64,000 nt of DNA from Hymenobacter properus (GCF_015694735.1 NZ_JADQDP010000005.1:145979-209978); one strand, 5' to 3'. Numbered from the stretch's first letter, positions 20,784 through 29,631 are shown. The notes: a model not told the origin generated them from the sequence alone. Made by a program: numbers and translations.

Positions 20784-23033
20784 CTAATGCACCCGCAGCT
20801 TGGCAAAGCTCAGCAGGAGCACTTTCTCGCCCACTTCCTCGAAGAGGATGGTGGCTTTGGTGGTGCCCTGCTGGTTTTCCAGCGCGTTCACCACACCGAA
20901 GCCGAACTTGGCGTGCTCCACACGTTGGCCGGTTTGCAGCTTGGAAGTATCGGAAGGCGTAAAATCGGCCGGGGCCACGTATTTCGTAGCCTGTACTTTA
21001 CGGGGCGGGGTGGGAATGAGGTTCGAGCGGCGCTCAAAAACGTGCTGAAACGGCGAGCCTTCGCCCGCACCGGGCCCGGCCGAGAATTTCACGTTGAGGT
21101 ACTGCGGGTCGATTTCGTCCAGGAAACGGCTTTTCTCGCAGCTGCGCAGGTTGCCCCACTGGTAGCGCGAAGTGGCGTAGCTGAGCGTGAGCTTTTTCTC
21201 AGCCCGCGTGATGGCCACGTAAAACAGCCGGCGCTCCTCTTCCAAATCGGCCCGCGAGGTAATCATCATCTGGCTTGGAAACAGGTTTTCCTCCAGGCCC
21301 ACGATGTACACGTTGCGGAATTCCAGGCCTTTGGCCGAGTGAATGGTCATCAGCGTCACGGCCTCACCATCCTGCGCGGCATCCTTCAGGTCGGAGTCCG
21401 TCACGAGGGCAATGTCCTGTAGGAAAGCGGCGAGGCTTTTGTCTTCGCGCTCGGGGTCGTCTACATATTCCTTGATGCCGTTCAGCAATTCCTGAATGTT
21501 CTCGTAGCGCGACAAGCCCTCAATGCTTTTATCGGCATACAATTCTTCCAGCATGCCGGAGTTTTTGGCAATGAACTTGGCCGCCTCAAAGGCATCTTCC
21601 TTCGCCGCCACTACAATGTAGCTCTTGATTTTTTCAGCAAAACCCACCACCGGGTTGCTCACCCGCGCCGGCATAAACTGGTCGGCGTTGGCCACTACCT
21701 CCCACAGCGTGTGGTTGGCTTCGTCGGCCGTGGTAATTAATTTGCTAATCGTGGTGTCGCCAATGCCGCGCTTGGGGTAATTAATTACCCGGCGAATGGC
21801 CTGCTCGTCGTTCTGATTGACAGTCAGGCGCAAATAGGCCACCAAGTCCTTGATTTCCTTACGCTGGTAAAAGCTCAGGCCACCAACAATCTTGTATTTA
21901 ATATTTAATTTCCGCAAGGATTCTTCCATTGCGCGGCTTTGCGCGTTGGTGCGGTAGAGAATGGCAAAATCGTCGTACGACAAATGCCCGTTCATCTTGT
22001 CCTCGAAGATAGAATTGGCCACCAGTTTGCCTTCTTCGTTATCGGAAGCGGCTTTGATGACTTCAATCAGATTACCATCTTCGTTTTCGGAAAATACATC
22101 CTTACGCAATTGCGCCTGGTTGTTTTTAATCACCGAATTGGCCGCCCACACAATATTTTTTGTGGAACGGTAATTCTGCTCCAGCTTAAATACCTTCAGC
22201 TCCGGGTAATCTTTCTCAAAATTGAGAATATTGGAAATATCAGCACCACGGAAGGCGTAAATACTCTGCGCGTCGTCGCCTACCACGCAAATATTCCGCT
22301 CTTTAGCCGCCAGCTTGCGGGTAATTAAATACTGCGAATAGTTGGTGTCCTGATACTCGTCTACCATTACAAACCGGAACATATTCTGATATTTATTCAG
22401 AACGTCGGCGTGGTCCCGGAACAGCACGTTGGTGTTGAACAGCAGGTCGTCAAAATCCATGGCGCCGGCCTTGAAGCAGCGCTGCTGGTACTGCTGGTAG
22501 ATGACGCCAATCTTGGGCCGCAGGGCCGCTTCGTCATCAGCCTTGATGGCCGGGTCGCTCAGGTATTGGTGGTGCGAAATCAGCTTGTTCTTGGCTGCCG
22601 AAATACGGCCCAGCACCAAGCTCGGCTTGTAGAGCTTGTCGTCGAGCTCCAGCTCTTTCACAATCTGGCCCACCAGGGTTTTGGAGTCCTGCGTGTCGTA
22701 GATGGTGAAGCTGCGCGGGAAACCAATCTTGTCGGCCTCGGAGCGCAGGATTTTGGCGAATACCGAGTGGAAGGTGCCCATCCAGAGGTTGCGGGCGGCT
22801 GGGCCTACCACCTTCTCCACGCGGGCGCGCATCTCCTTAGCGGCCTTGTTGGTGAAGGTAAGGGCGAGGATATTGAACGGGTCGACGCCCTGTTCGAGCA
22901 GGTGGGCAATGCGATAGGTAAGCACCCGGGTTTTGCCCGAGCCGGCGCCCGCGATAATCATGCAGGGGCCTTCGGTTTGCAGCACCGCGGCGGCCTGCGA
23001 GCCGTTCAGGAGGGAAAGATAATCTAATGCCAT
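20784..23033 (-). CDS. pcrA: UvrD/PcrA/Rep-type ATP-dependent DNA helicase
   Basis: A 749-residue superfamily 1A 3'-5' helicase. Walker A is IIAGAGSGKTRVLTYR (about 26-41), Walker B is VMVDEYQDTNYSQY, motif III is VVGDDAQSIYAFRGAD, and motifs V and VI lie in VTLMTIHSAKGLEF and RRLFYVAITRAEK. The C-terminus ends in a Tudor-like domain (VEHAKFGFGVVNALENQQ onward), which in PcrA binds RNA polymerase. It likely acts in repair and in clearing replication-transcription conflicts. The pcrA symbol is a close-family choice; uvrD is the alternative. TACCTTTG at 23067-23074 on the minus strand, 33 nt before the ATG, is a good promoter box. Confidence 0.94.
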   Translation of the reverse strand: MALDYLSLLNGSQAAAVLQTEGPCMIIAGAGSGKTRVLTYRIAHLLEQGVDPFNILALTFTNKAAKEMRARVEKVVGPAARNLWMGTFHSVFAKILRSEADKIGFPRSFTIYDTQDSKTLVGQIVKELELDDKLYKPSLVLGRISAAKNKLISHHQYLSDPAIKADDEAALRPKIGVIYQQYQQRCFKAGAMDFDDLLFNTNVLFRDHADVLNKYQNMFRFVMVDEYQDTNYSQYLITRKLAAKERNICVVGDDAQSIYAFRGADISNILNFEKDYPELKVFKLEQNYRSTKNIVWAANSVIKNNQAQLRKDVFSENEDGNLIEVIKAASDNEEGKLVANSIFEDKMNGHLSYDDFAILYRTNAQSRAMEESLRKLNIKYKIVGGLSFYQRKEIKDLVAYLRLTVNQNDEQAIRRVINYPKRGIGDTTISKLITTADEANHTLWEVVANADQFMPARVSNPVVGFAEKIKSYIVVAAKEDAFEAAKFIAKNSGMLEELYADKSIEGLSRYENIQELLNGIKEYVDDPEREDKSLAAFLQDIALVTDSDLKDAAQDGEAVTLMTIHSAKGLEFRNVYIVGLEENLFPSQMMITSRADLEEERRLFYVAITRAEKKLTLSYATSRYQWGNLRSCEKSRFLDEIDPQYLNVKFSAGPGAGEGSPFQHVFERRSNLIPTPPRKVQATKYVAPADFTPSDTSKLQTGQRVEHAKFGFGVVNALENQQGTTKATILFEEVGEKVLLLSFAKLRVH

Positions 23034-23066
23034 TATTCAGGTAAAACGAGGCCGTAGCTATATCTG

Positions 23067-23074
23067 CAAAGGTA
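23067..23074 (-). promoter_or_regulatory. putative -7 box for the helicase gene
   Basis: TACCTTTG on the minus strand, 33 nt before the ATG at 23033. No well-spaced -33 TTG is visible. Confidence 0.5.
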
Positions 23075-23159
23075 CTACTTTTGGCAAAGAGCCTGGAAAC
23101 AGCGTGCCCATTGCTACTAAAAGACTTAGGCAAAGGCAAGCGCTTTAGTAAATTGCAAC

Positions 23160-23459
23160 ATGGCCTTCCCCTCTCTCGGTTCGGTGAGCCGCTGGAAACT
23201 TGGTTTCTTCAGTTCCATGCTGTTCTATGCGTTGGGATTCGCGGCTGCGCTGGTACTGGCTCAGTTCATGCCGGTTGCGGACATGTGCAACCCCGGGCTG
23301 CCCTTTTATGTGGGACTCCTGACGCTGGTGCTCGGCAGCATTTGCCTAGCCGCCGGTTTGCTGGCATTTCTGCTTGGTTATAGAACGCGGTTTGTGAAAG
23401 GAGTTATCGCCGCCCACATTTTGGTTTTAGTTGGGCCGGCCGTGCTGGTTTTGGCTTGA
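23160..23459 (+). CDS. hypothetical small membrane protein
   Basis: A 99-residue protein with three probable membrane helices: about 15-37 (GFFSSMLFYALGFAAALVLA), 46-72 and 79-98. A Cys lies in the first loop (ADMCNPGLPFY). I recognise no family. It is divergent from the helicase gene and 57 nt upstream of the DUF3109 gene on the same strand. Codon use resembles its neighbours, which favours a real gene. Confidence 0.6.
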   Translation: MAFPSLGSVSRWKLGFFSSMLFYALGFAAALVLAQFMPVADMCNPGLPFYVGLLTLVLGSICLAAGLLAFLLGYRTRFVKGVIAAHILVLVGPAVLVLA

Positions 23460-23486
23460 CGCCCGGCGCCCTGGCTAGCAAAGAAG

Positions 23487-23494
23487 TATCTTTG
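23487..23494 (+). promoter_or_regulatory. putative -7 box for the DUF3109 gene
   Basis: TATCTTTG fits TAnnTTTG and lies 22 nt before the ATG at 23517. Confidence 0.45.
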
Positions 23495-23516
23495 CAGTTC
23501 TTAGCAGGGCATTATT

Positions 23517-24098
23517 ATGATAATTATCCAGGAAACGGTCATCTCCGACGACATCGCCGACCATTTTTTTGTCTGCAACCTTGAGGCCTGCAAAGGCGCC
23601 TGCTGCGTGGAGGGCGACCTCGGCGCGCCTCTCGAAGAACCGGAATTGAAGATTCTGGAGCAGGAATACGCCAACATCAAGCCCTTCCTTACCGAGGCCG
23701 GCCAAGCCGCCATCGAGGCGCAGGGCCTGTACATCAAAGATTGGGAAGGCGACTACAGCACAACTACCATCGATGACAAAGAGTGCGCCTATGCGCTCTA
23801 CGATGAGCGCGGGATTCTGAAATGCGGCATCGAGCAGGCCTACCTGGCGGGCGCCACTACGTTCAAAAAGCCCATCAGCTGCCACTTATATCCCATCCGC
23901 ATCACCAAGTACGAAGGCTTCGATGCGCTGAACTACGACCGGTGGAATATCTGCAACCCAGCCTGCTCGTTCGGCAGCTCGTTGGGCGTGCGCATCTATC
24001 AGTTTCTGAAGGAGCCGCTGATTCGCAAGTACGGCGAGGACTGGTATGGCCAGCTGGTGCAGGAAATTGAAAACCCAGCGCCGCAGGGGAAGAAATAG
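23517..24098 (+). CDS. DUF3109 family cysteine-rich protein
   Basis: A 193-residue cytoplasmic protein. The N-terminal FVCNLEACKGACCVEGDLGAP has a CxxxxCxxxCC cluster, and further cysteines sit in DDKECAYA, LKCGIEQAY, PISCHLYPIR and WNICNPACSF. The spacing suggests metal or Fe-S binding, like the related CxxCxxCC (YkgJ) families; this is inference, not shown. The family is common in Bacteroidota and of unknown function. It has its own promoter box just upstream and is followed by a dispersed hairpin. Confidence 0.85.
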   Translation: MIIIQETVISDDIADHFFVCNLEACKGACCVEGDLGAPLEEPELKILEQEYANIKPFLTEAGQAAIEAQGLYIKDWEGDYSTTTIDDKECAYALYDERGILKCGIEQAYLAGATTFKKPISCHLYPIRITKYEGFDALNYDRWNICNPACSFGSSLGVRIYQFLKEPLIRKYGEDWYGQLVQEIENPAPQGKK

Positions 24099-24112
24099 GC
24101 AGCAATTAAAAC

Positions 24113-24210
24113 GTCATGCCGAGCGTAGCCGAGGCATCTCGCGTGCCATAGTAGCCCAATCGACAGGTTTACTATAGTACGCGAGATGCCTCGGCTGCGC
24201 TCGGCATGAC
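24113..24210. repeat. dispersed hairpin element, subtype C
   Basis: Arms GTCATGCCGAGCGTAGCCGA then GGCATCTCGCGT, and the near-perfect complement (one difference). It lies between the convergent DUF3109 and cyclophilin genes. Confidence 0.92.
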
Positions 24211-24229
24211 CGTTTTTGTGGCAAGAAGA

Positions 24230-24688
24230 CTATTCCTCTTTCACCACAATCTTCTCAATCTCGTCGTTGGCTTGAATCTTATCAACCACGTCCAAGCCTT
24301 CTACCACTTTGCCGAACACGGTGTGCACGCGGTCGAGGTGGGCGGTGTTTTGGCGGTCGTGCACGATGAAGAACTGCGAGCCGCCGGTGTTTTTGCCGGC
24401 GTGGGCCATGCTCAGGGCGCCGCGCTCGTGGTACTGGTGGCCGCCGCTGGTTTCGCAGTCGATTTTGTAGCCGGGGCCGCCGGTGCCGGGCATACCTTTG
24501 GCGCCTTCGCGGGTGTTGGGGCAGCCGCCCTGAATTACGAAATTCGGGATGACGCGGTGGAATTTCAGGCCGTCGTAGAAGCCTTTCTGGGCCAGGTCGG
24601 TGAAGTTTTTCACGGTGTTAGGAGCGTCCTGCTCGTAGAACTCAACCTTCATCACGCCTTTCTTGGTGTGGATTTCTGCGGTTTTCAT
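24230..24688 (-). CDS. cyclophilin-type peptidyl-prolyl cis-trans isomerase
   Basis: A 152-residue single-domain cyclophilin without a signal peptide, so cytoplasmic. The core motifs are present: the catalytic FHRVIPNFVIQGGCP segment (about 49-63), the GGHQYHERGALSMAHAG stretch and FFIVHDRQNTAHLDRVHTVFGKV. It accelerates prolyl isomerisation during folding. It stands alone between a convergent hairpin and its own promoter region; CGAAGGTA at 24747-24754 (TACCTTCG on the minus strand) is a possible -7 box. Confidence 0.94.
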   Translation of the reverse strand: MKTAEIHTKKGVMKVEFYEQDAPNTVKNFTDLAQKGFYDGLKFHRVIPNFVIQGGCPNTREGAKGMPGTGGPGYKIDCETSGGHQYHERGALSMAHAGKNTGGSQFFIVHDRQNTAHLDRVHTVFGKVVEGLDVVDKIQANDEIEKIVVKEE

Positions 24689-24860
24689 GTCTTAAAACTT
24701 AATTGATTTAACCACCAATACGGCAAGTGCCGGACATTAGAGGGCGCGAAGGTAAGCAAGCCGGCCAGCTTCGGAATAACCTTGCGGGGGCATTCCTGCG
24801 TAACGCCAGGCGCTACATTAGCACATACTCTTCTTACCTCTTTCACACAATCGTTTTTCA

Positions 24861-25496
24861 ATGAAAAGACATTTCGCTCCGCTTCTGGCCGCGCTGACTA
24901 CTTCGTTTCTGATGGCTAGCTGCGGCAACGACAAGCCCGCCACCACCGAAACCGAAACCACCAGCACGGTAAACCCGGCCGACTCTATTGCGGCCGCGGC
25001 CGGCGATTCGGCCCGAATGGCCAAGCCCGGTGGTGTGATGGTGGACGGTGTAGCCATGACGGCCGATAAGAACATCGTAGAAAACGCCTCGGCCGCCAAA
25101 AGCGTGAGTACGCTCGTGGCAGCCGTGAAGCAGGCCGGCCTGGTCGAAACCCTGAGCGGCGCCGGCCCCTTCACCGTCTTCGCGCCCACCAATGCCGCCT
25201 TCGACAAACTGCCCAAGGGCGCTCTGGCTGGCCTGATGGACGAAGCCAGCAAGGCTAACCTGAAAGGGGTGCTCACTTACCACGTCATCCCCGGCCGCCT
25301 GGTGGCCGCCGACCTGCGCGACGGCCAGGAACTGACCACCGTGAACGGCGAGAAGCTGCACATTGCCGTGAAAGACGGCAAGGTGATGGTGAGCAACGGC
25401 AAGGACGCGCCCGCCACCGTGCAAATTGCCGACGTGATTTCCAGCAACGGCGTGACGCATGTCATCGACGGCGTGGTGCTGCCCCTGGCGAAGTAA
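24861..25496 (+). CDS. fasciclin (FAS1) domain lipoprotein
   Basis: A 211-residue lipoprotein. The signal ends in a lipobox (FLMASC), then a Thr/Glu/Ala-rich linker to about residue 65. A single FAS1 domain follows, with the H1 motif (AGPFTVFAPTNAAFDKLPKG) and the H2 region (LTYHVIPGRL), ending in a DVISSNGVTHVIDGVVLP strand. FAS1 proteins are adhesive or surface-associated; a specific ligand cannot be assigned. It is monocistronic and followed by a terminator. Confidence 0.93.
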   Translation: MKRHFAPLLAALTTSFLMASCGNDKPATTETETTSTVNPADSIAAAAGDSARMAKPGGVMVDGVAMTADKNIVENASAAKSVSTLVAAVKQAGLVETLSGAGPFTVFAPTNAAFDKLPKGALAGLMDEASKANLKGVLTYHVIPGRLVAADLRDGQELTTVNGEKLHIAVKDGKVMVSNGKDAPATVQIADVISSNGVTHVIDGVVLPLAK

Positions 25497-25501
25497 GGCG
25501 T

Positions 25502-25702
25502 TTGTCATTGCGAAGCCGCAGCCGAAGCAATCCGTGCTTTTCTCAGCGACTAACCTTCTACTGTGACAAAGCCCCGGTACCACAATGGTGCCGGGGCTTT
25601 CTGTTTACAAAAAAGGCGTTATCACGACCCAGGGCTGGTCGCTGATGAGAGGAGGGATTAGCTTCGCTGAACTTCGTTTGCCGCGCTACGCTCGCCATGA
25701 CA
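25502..25702. repeat. decayed dispersed-hairpin arms
   Basis: Position 25502-25532 reads like a left arm (GTCATTGCGAAGCCGCAGCC then GAAGCAATCC). Position 25655-25702 reads like a degenerate right arm (GGATTAGCTTCGCT up to GCCATGACA). The two no longer pair well and enclose the terminator at 25568-25600. Probably a mutated or split member of the hairpin family. Confidence 0.5.
25568..25600. terminator. terminator between the FAS1 and rsgA genes
   Basis: AAAGCCCCGG (25568-25577) pairs with CCGGGGCTTT (25591-25600). It ends the FAS1 transcript and may also serve the convergent rsgA. Confidence 0.75.
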
Positions 25703-25717
25703 GACGGAGCATAGGCG

Positions 25718-26677
25718 CTAGTGCCGGTTGTCTTCGCCGGCGAGCATGCTGAGGTAGCTGTCGTAGCGCGGGAGAGCAATACGGCCTTGGTCCACGGCTT
25801 CGCGCACGGCGCAGCCGGGTTCGCGGGTGTGCTGGCAGTTGTGGTAGCGGCACTGGCCCAGCAGGGCGCGGAACTCAGGGAAGTAGCCAGCTAGCTCGGC
25901 GGGTGGCAGGTCAACGAGTCCCAGTTCCTTAATGCCGGGCGTGTCGATGATGAAGGTGCCGGGGCGCACTTCCAGCATTTCGGCGAAAGTAGTGGTGTGC
26001 ACGCCTTTGTCGGAGAACTCGCTGATTTCGGCGGTTTTCAGGTCGAGGTCGGGCACCAGGGCGTTGATGAGCGTGCTCTTGCCCACGCCGGAGTGGCCCG
26101 CGAGCAAGCTCACCTTGCCGTCGAGCAATTGGTCAATTTCGGCCACGCCCACGCCCATACTGGCAGCGCAAGCGCGGCTGGGATAGCCCAGACTGGCGTA
26201 CATGCCCGCGATTTCGGCCTGGTAACCTAAGTCGTCATCGTCGTACAAGTCAGTTTTGTTGAACAGCAGCGTGACGGGAATATGATAGGCTTCGGCCGTG
26301 ACCAAAAACCGGTCGATAAAGCCAAACGAAGTGGCCGGCGATACCAGCGTGACCACCAGCAGGGCTTGGTCGAGGTTGGCTGCCACCACGTGAACGTGAC
26401 CGGTTTTGTGCACCGAGCGGCGCACGATGTAATTGCGACGCGGGGCAATGTGCGAAATCACGCCCGCGCCCTCGGCCTGGGCTTCCACGGTGAAATCGAC
26501 GTGGTCGCCTACGGCCAGCGGGTTGCTGGCCTTCAGCCCCTTCATTTTGAACTTGCCCCGCAGTCGGCAGCGGTACAGCTGGCCGGAATCGGCGCGCACC
26601 ACGTACCAGGAGCCCGTTGATTTGACCACGGTACCGTGCTGGAGCAAACTAGTGGATGGCGAAAATTCGGGCGTCAT
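25718..26677 (-). CDS. rsgA: ribosome small subunit-dependent GTPase A
   Basis: A 319-residue circularly permuted GTPase that helps mature the 30S subunit. An N-terminal OB fold (about 1-70) is followed by the permuted G motifs: G4 LFNKTDLYDD, G1 LLAGHSGVGKSTLINAL and G3 IIDTPGIKELG. The C-terminal zinc-binding region is CRYHNCQHTREPGCAV (Cys-x4-Cys-x-His-x5-Cys). The ATG at 26677 overlaps the waaA stop as ATGA, which fixes the start and implies translational coupling; a longer frame upstream is merely waaA read in another frame. Confidence 0.96.
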   Translation of the reverse strand: MTPEFSPSTSLLQHGTVVKSTGSWYVVRADSGQLYRCRLRGKFKMKGLKASNPLAVGDHVDFTVEAQAEGAGVISHIAPRRNYIVRRSVHKTGHVHVVAANLDQALLVVTLVSPATSFGFIDRFLVTAEAYHIPVTLLFNKTDLYDDDDLGYQAEIAGMYASLGYPSRACAASMGVGVAEIDQLLDGKVSLLAGHSGVGKSTLINALVPDLDLKTAEISEFSDKGVHTTTFAEMLEVRPGTFIIDTPGIKELGLVDLPPAELAGYFPEFRALLGQCRYHNCQHTREPGCAVREAVDQGRIALPRYDSYLSMLAGEDNRH

Positions 26678-27927
26678 AGGGCAGGAGTAAGGCTGGGCAA
26701 CGCGGCCATGATGGTACGGGTGGCGCCCGCCTGGCCGTGCACGTAGTCGAGCAAAACGTCTTGCAGGCTCAGCCGCAAGTCTTCGTTGTGCCACAAAGGC
26801 GCGAAGGCGGCTTCCAGCTCTGCCGCATTGTGCACCGGGAAAGCGCATTTCAGCTGCACCAGCTCCACGGCTTCCTGAAACTTACCATAAGTTGGCCCAA
26901 AAAAGAGCGGCAGGCCAAATGCAGCAGCTTCTAGGGTATTGTGCAAGCCTTTGCCGAAGGCTCCGCCGATGTAGGCAAACTTGCCAAAGCGGTAGAGCTG
27001 GCTCAGCAGCCCCACATTATCGAAAAGCAGCACGCGGGCCTGGGCGGCATTGGCAGTCGTGGCCTGTGAGTAACGCAGCACCTGTCCCGGCAGGGCCGCT
27101 TCGACCAGGCGCAGGTTGGTTTCGGTGATTTCGTGCGGAGCCACCAGCACGCGCAACTGATGCTGGTATTTCTGCAGCAACGGCGTGAGGGCCGGCAAGT
27201 CTTCGGGCCAGCTGCTGCCCACTACCAGCACCGGTGCGCCATCGGCTACGAAGGCATTCACCACGGGCAATTCACGTGGGGCGGAGGCTGCCGTGGCTAC
27301 CACCGTGTCAAAGCGGGTATCGCCGGCCACGCTCACCTGCCTGATGCCGTGCTGGCGTAGTAATGCGGCCGAGCTTTCATTTTGTGTGAAAATGTGCGCA
27401 AAGCGCGCGAGAATGCCGCGAAAGAAACCGCCCCAAGGCTTAAAAAACACCTGTTCGGGCCGGAAAATGGCCGACACTACCACGGCCGGAATGCCGCGCC
27501 GGTGCGCTTCAGTGAGGAAGTGGTACCAGAACTCATACTTCACAAACACGATGAGGCGGGGCTGTACCGCATCCAGAAAAGCCCGGGCGTTGCGGCGCGT
27601 GTCCAGCGGCAGGTAGAAGATGTAGTCGGCCCCCGGCCAGTTTTTCCGGATTTCGTAGCCCGAAGGCGAGAAAAACGTGAGGACCACCTTGGTGCCGGGA
27701 TGGGCCTTGCGATAAGCTTCTAGCAAGGGCCGCCCTTGCTCAAACTCGCCTAGGGAGGCGCAGTGAAACCACACCCGTGGCGCGGAGTCGGTGCTTAGCG
27801 TTTGACGAATGTGGGCCAGCAGGCCGCGCCGGCCGGCCACCCACGCCGCTGCCTTGGGCACAAACGGCGCCAGCAGGCGCAACAACAGGCCATACAGGCC
27901 TAGGCCAATGTTATAAAAGAATAGCAA
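26674..27927 (-). CDS. waaA: 3-deoxy-D-manno-octulosonic acid (Kdo) transferase
   Basis: A 417-residue GT30 glycosyltransferase that adds Kdo to lipid A precursors on the cytoplasmic side of the inner membrane. It has an N-terminal membrane-anchoring helix (about 5-22), the VWFHCASLGEFEQGRPL motif with the catalytic Glu (about 60), and the family segment KYEFWYHFLTEAHRRGIP. The late GGAFGKGLHNTLEAAAFG is the donor-binding loop. The start is a TTG at 27927, because no ATG fits the conserved N-terminus. A TAATTTTG box lies only 4 nt before it. Its presence implies Kdo-containing lipopolysaccharide. It is coupled to rsgA by an ATGA overlap. Confidence 0.95.
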   Translation of the reverse strand: MLFFYNIGLGLYGLLLRLLAPFVPKAAAWVAGRRGLLAHIRQTLSTDSAPRVWFHCASLGEFEQGRPLLEAYRKAHPGTKVVLTFFSPSGYEIRKNWPGADYIFYLPLDTRRNARAFLDAVQPRLIVFVKYEFWYHFLTEAHRRGIPAVVVSAIFRPEQVFFKPWGGFFRGILARFAHIFTQNESSAALLRQHGIRQVSVAGDTRFDTVVATAASAPRELPVVNAFVADGAPVLVVGSSWPEDLPALTPLLQKYQHQLRVLVAPHEITETNLRLVEAALPGQVLRYSQATTANAAQARVLLFDNVGLLSQLYRFGKFAYIGGAFGKGLHNTLEAAAFGLPLFFGPTYGKFQEAVELVQLKCAFPVHNAAELEAAFAPLWHNEDLRLSLQDVLLDYVHGQAGATRTIMAALPSLTPAL

Positions 27928-27931
27928 GCCC

Positions 27932-27939
27932 CAAAATTA
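27932..27939 (-). promoter_or_regulatory. -7 box abutting the waaA start codon
   Basis: TAATTTTG on the minus strand ends 4 nt before the TTG start of waaA, so transcription would begin at or near the start codon. Confidence 0.45.
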
Positions 27940-27974
27940 CGAAACGATGCCCAAGGTCTCCGCCAGCCGGTAGT

Positions 27975-28559
27975 TTAAGCCGGGGTAGGTTCTTCCCAGT
28001 CGGCGGGGCAGGCCTCGCCATTCTTTTCGAAGTGCTGCAGCGCGTCAATCATCCGCAGGGCCTCGGTGAGGCTGCGGCCCAGTGGCCGGTCGTTCACTAG
28101 CTGGTGGCGCACAATGCCGTCGCGGTCGATGAGGAACAGGCCGCGGTAGGCGAGGGGCGAGCCTATGTAAGTCATCTCGCCCTGCTCGGTGTAATCGTAG
28201 TGGCCGCCCAGCACGTCGTAGTTGGCCGAAATGGTTTTGGTGGCGTCGGCCACCAGCGGGTACTTCACCCCGGCAATGCCGCCCTTGTCGCGCGGCATCA
28301 GCTGCCAGGCCAGGTGGGCGTACTGCGTATCGGTGGAGCAGCCCACTACGGCAACGTTGCGCTTCTCAAATTCCGCCAGCCGGTCCTGGAATGCCAGAAT
28401 TTCGGTGGGGCATACCCGGCTGAAATCAGCCGGGTAAAAATAGAACAGCACGTGCTTTTTGCCCAGGTAGCGGTCCAGTGAGAATTCTTCGTCGAAGGTG
28501 CCGTCAATCACGGCCGTGGCTTTAAAGGAAGGGGCGCGCTTGCCCACGAGAACTGCCAT
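27975..28559 (-). CDS. typical 2-Cys peroxiredoxin (AhpC/Tsa family)
   Basis: A 194-residue thiol peroxidase. The peroxidatic cysteine is about Cys50 in YPADFSRVCPTEILAF and the resolving cysteine about Cys184 in NGEACPADWEE. The sequence ends soon after the resolving Cys and lacks the C-terminal YF helix; the GGLG motif reads GGIAG. These are features of over-oxidation-resistant (robust) bacterial forms. It reduces H2O2 and alkyl hydroperoxides using a thioredoxin- or AhpF-like donor, neither of which is nearby. The start at 28559 gives the normal N-terminus; 49 further open codons upstream come from the adjoining hairpin repeat and are spurious. Confidence 0.95.
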   Translation of the reverse strand: MAVLVGKRAPSFKATAVIDGTFDEEFSLDRYLGKKHVLFYFYPADFSRVCPTEILAFQDRLAEFEKRNVAVVGCSTDTQYAHLAWQLMPRDKGGIAGVKYPLVADATKTISANYDVLGGHYDYTEQGEMTYIGSPLAYRGLFLIDRDGIVRHQLVNDRPLGRSLTEALRMIDALQHFEKNGEACPADWEEPTPA

Positions 28560-28605
28560 TTGGTTGGGGTTAGATGTTAACTGAGCGTAATACGCACAAA
28601 TTGAA

Positions 28606-28714
28606 AGAACGTCATGCCGAGCGCAGCCGAGGCGTCTCGCGTGCCGAAGTAAACCAATCGATTGGATTGCGTTGCGCACGCGAGATGCCTCGGCTGCGGT
28701 CGGCATGACGTTCT
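28606..28714. repeat. dispersed hairpin element, subtype C
   Basis: Long arms AGAACGTCATGCCGAGCGCA and onward, with the complement ending TGACGTTCT, and a loop of about 30 nt. Two arm differences are seen. It lies between the crotonase-family and peroxiredoxin genes. Confidence 0.92.
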
Positions 28715-28731
28715 ACTTTGTACCTCTCGTT

Positions 28732-29505
28732 CTACCGCCCTTTAAAATCCGGCTTACGCTTTTCCACGAAGGCCGCCATGCCTTCCTTTTGGTCTTCGGA
28801 GGCGAAGGTGAGGTAGAAGTTCTTGCGCTCGAAGTGTAGGCCTTCTTCCAGGTGCGTTTCGAACACGCGGTTGATGGATTCCTTGGCCAGGCGGGCCGCC
28901 ACTGGGCTCATGGCCGCAATGCGGGCAGCCAGGCGGAAGGCTTCCTCCAGGTACTGGCCCACGGGCACTACGCGGTTCACGAGGCCCACGCGGTGGGCTT
29001 CGTGGGCCGAAATGAATTCGCCGGTGAGTACCATTTCCATGGCTTTGGCCTTGCCCACGGCGCGGGCCAAGCGCTGGGTGCCGCCCGCGCCGGGCATGGT
29101 GCCCAGCCGGATTTCGGGCTGCCCGAACTGCGCCGTTTCAGAGGCCACCAGCATGTCGCAGGTCATGGCCAGCTCGCAGCCGCCCCCCAGCGCAAAGCCC
29201 GACACCGCCCCAATCAGCGGCTTGCGAAACCGCCGAATCTGCTCCAGCGTGGCAAACCGCTCGTCCAGAAACATGTCCACGGCCGTCTTGCCGGCCATCT
29301 CCTTGATGTCGGCCCCGGCCGCGAAAGCCCGCTCCGAGCCAGTGAGAACAACCACGCGCACCGCCTCATCGGCATCAAGCGCCTGCAGCGCGTCGCGGAT
29401 TTCGCGCACCAGTTGACCATTCAGGGCATTGAGTTCTTTGGGCCGGTTGAGTTGGATGAGGGCCACGCCGGGGCGCGCCTGGGGGGTGATGAGAAGGAAG
29501 TCCAT
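28732..29505 (-). CDS. enoyl-CoA hydratase/isomerase (crotonase) family protein
   Basis: A 257-residue crotonase. The oxyanion-hole segments are AFAAGADIKEMAG (about 61-73) and ALGGGCELAMTCDMLVAS (about 106-123). The two catalytic glutamates expected of hydratases are in the GGGCELAM loop and in FGQPEIRLGTMPGAGG. This is the pattern of short-chain enoyl-CoA hydratase in beta-oxidation, probably acting on 2-enoyl-CoA; other crotonase activities cannot be excluded. No other fatty-acid gene is adjacent. It lies between two dispersed hairpins. Confidence 0.92.
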   Translation of the reverse strand: MDFLLITPQARPGVALIQLNRPKELNALNGQLVREIRDALQALDADEAVRVVVLTGSERAFAAGADIKEMAGKTAVDMFLDERFATLEQIRRFRKPLIGAVSGFALGGGCELAMTCDMLVASETAQFGQPEIRLGTMPGAGGTQRLARAVGKAKAMEMVLTGEFISAHEAHRVGLVNRVVPVGQYLEEAFRLAARIAAMSPVAARLAKESINRVFETHLEEGLHFERKNFYLTFASEDQKEGMAAFVEKRKPDFKGR

Positions 29506-29532
29506 GGGTGGAGTTGGCTTAGTGAAAAAAAT

Positions 29533-29631
29533 GAACGGTCATGCTGAGCGCAGCCGAAGCATCTCTACCGCGCAATGCAATTATTTGCTTTCTCGGTAGA
29601 GATGCTTCGGCTGCGCTCAGCATGACCGTTC
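29533..29631. repeat. dispersed hairpin element, subtype A
   Basis: Perfect 38-bp arms (29533-29570 and 29594-29631), core GGTCATGCTGAGCGCAGCCG, with a 23-nt loop. It lies between lysC and the crotonase-family gene. Confidence 0.93.

Noticed and set aside
28560..28706. extra N-terminal 49 codons of the peroxiredoxin frame
   Set aside because: They are a read-through of the subtype C hairpin (peptide of the AAEASR/GCARHD type) and not part of the enzyme.
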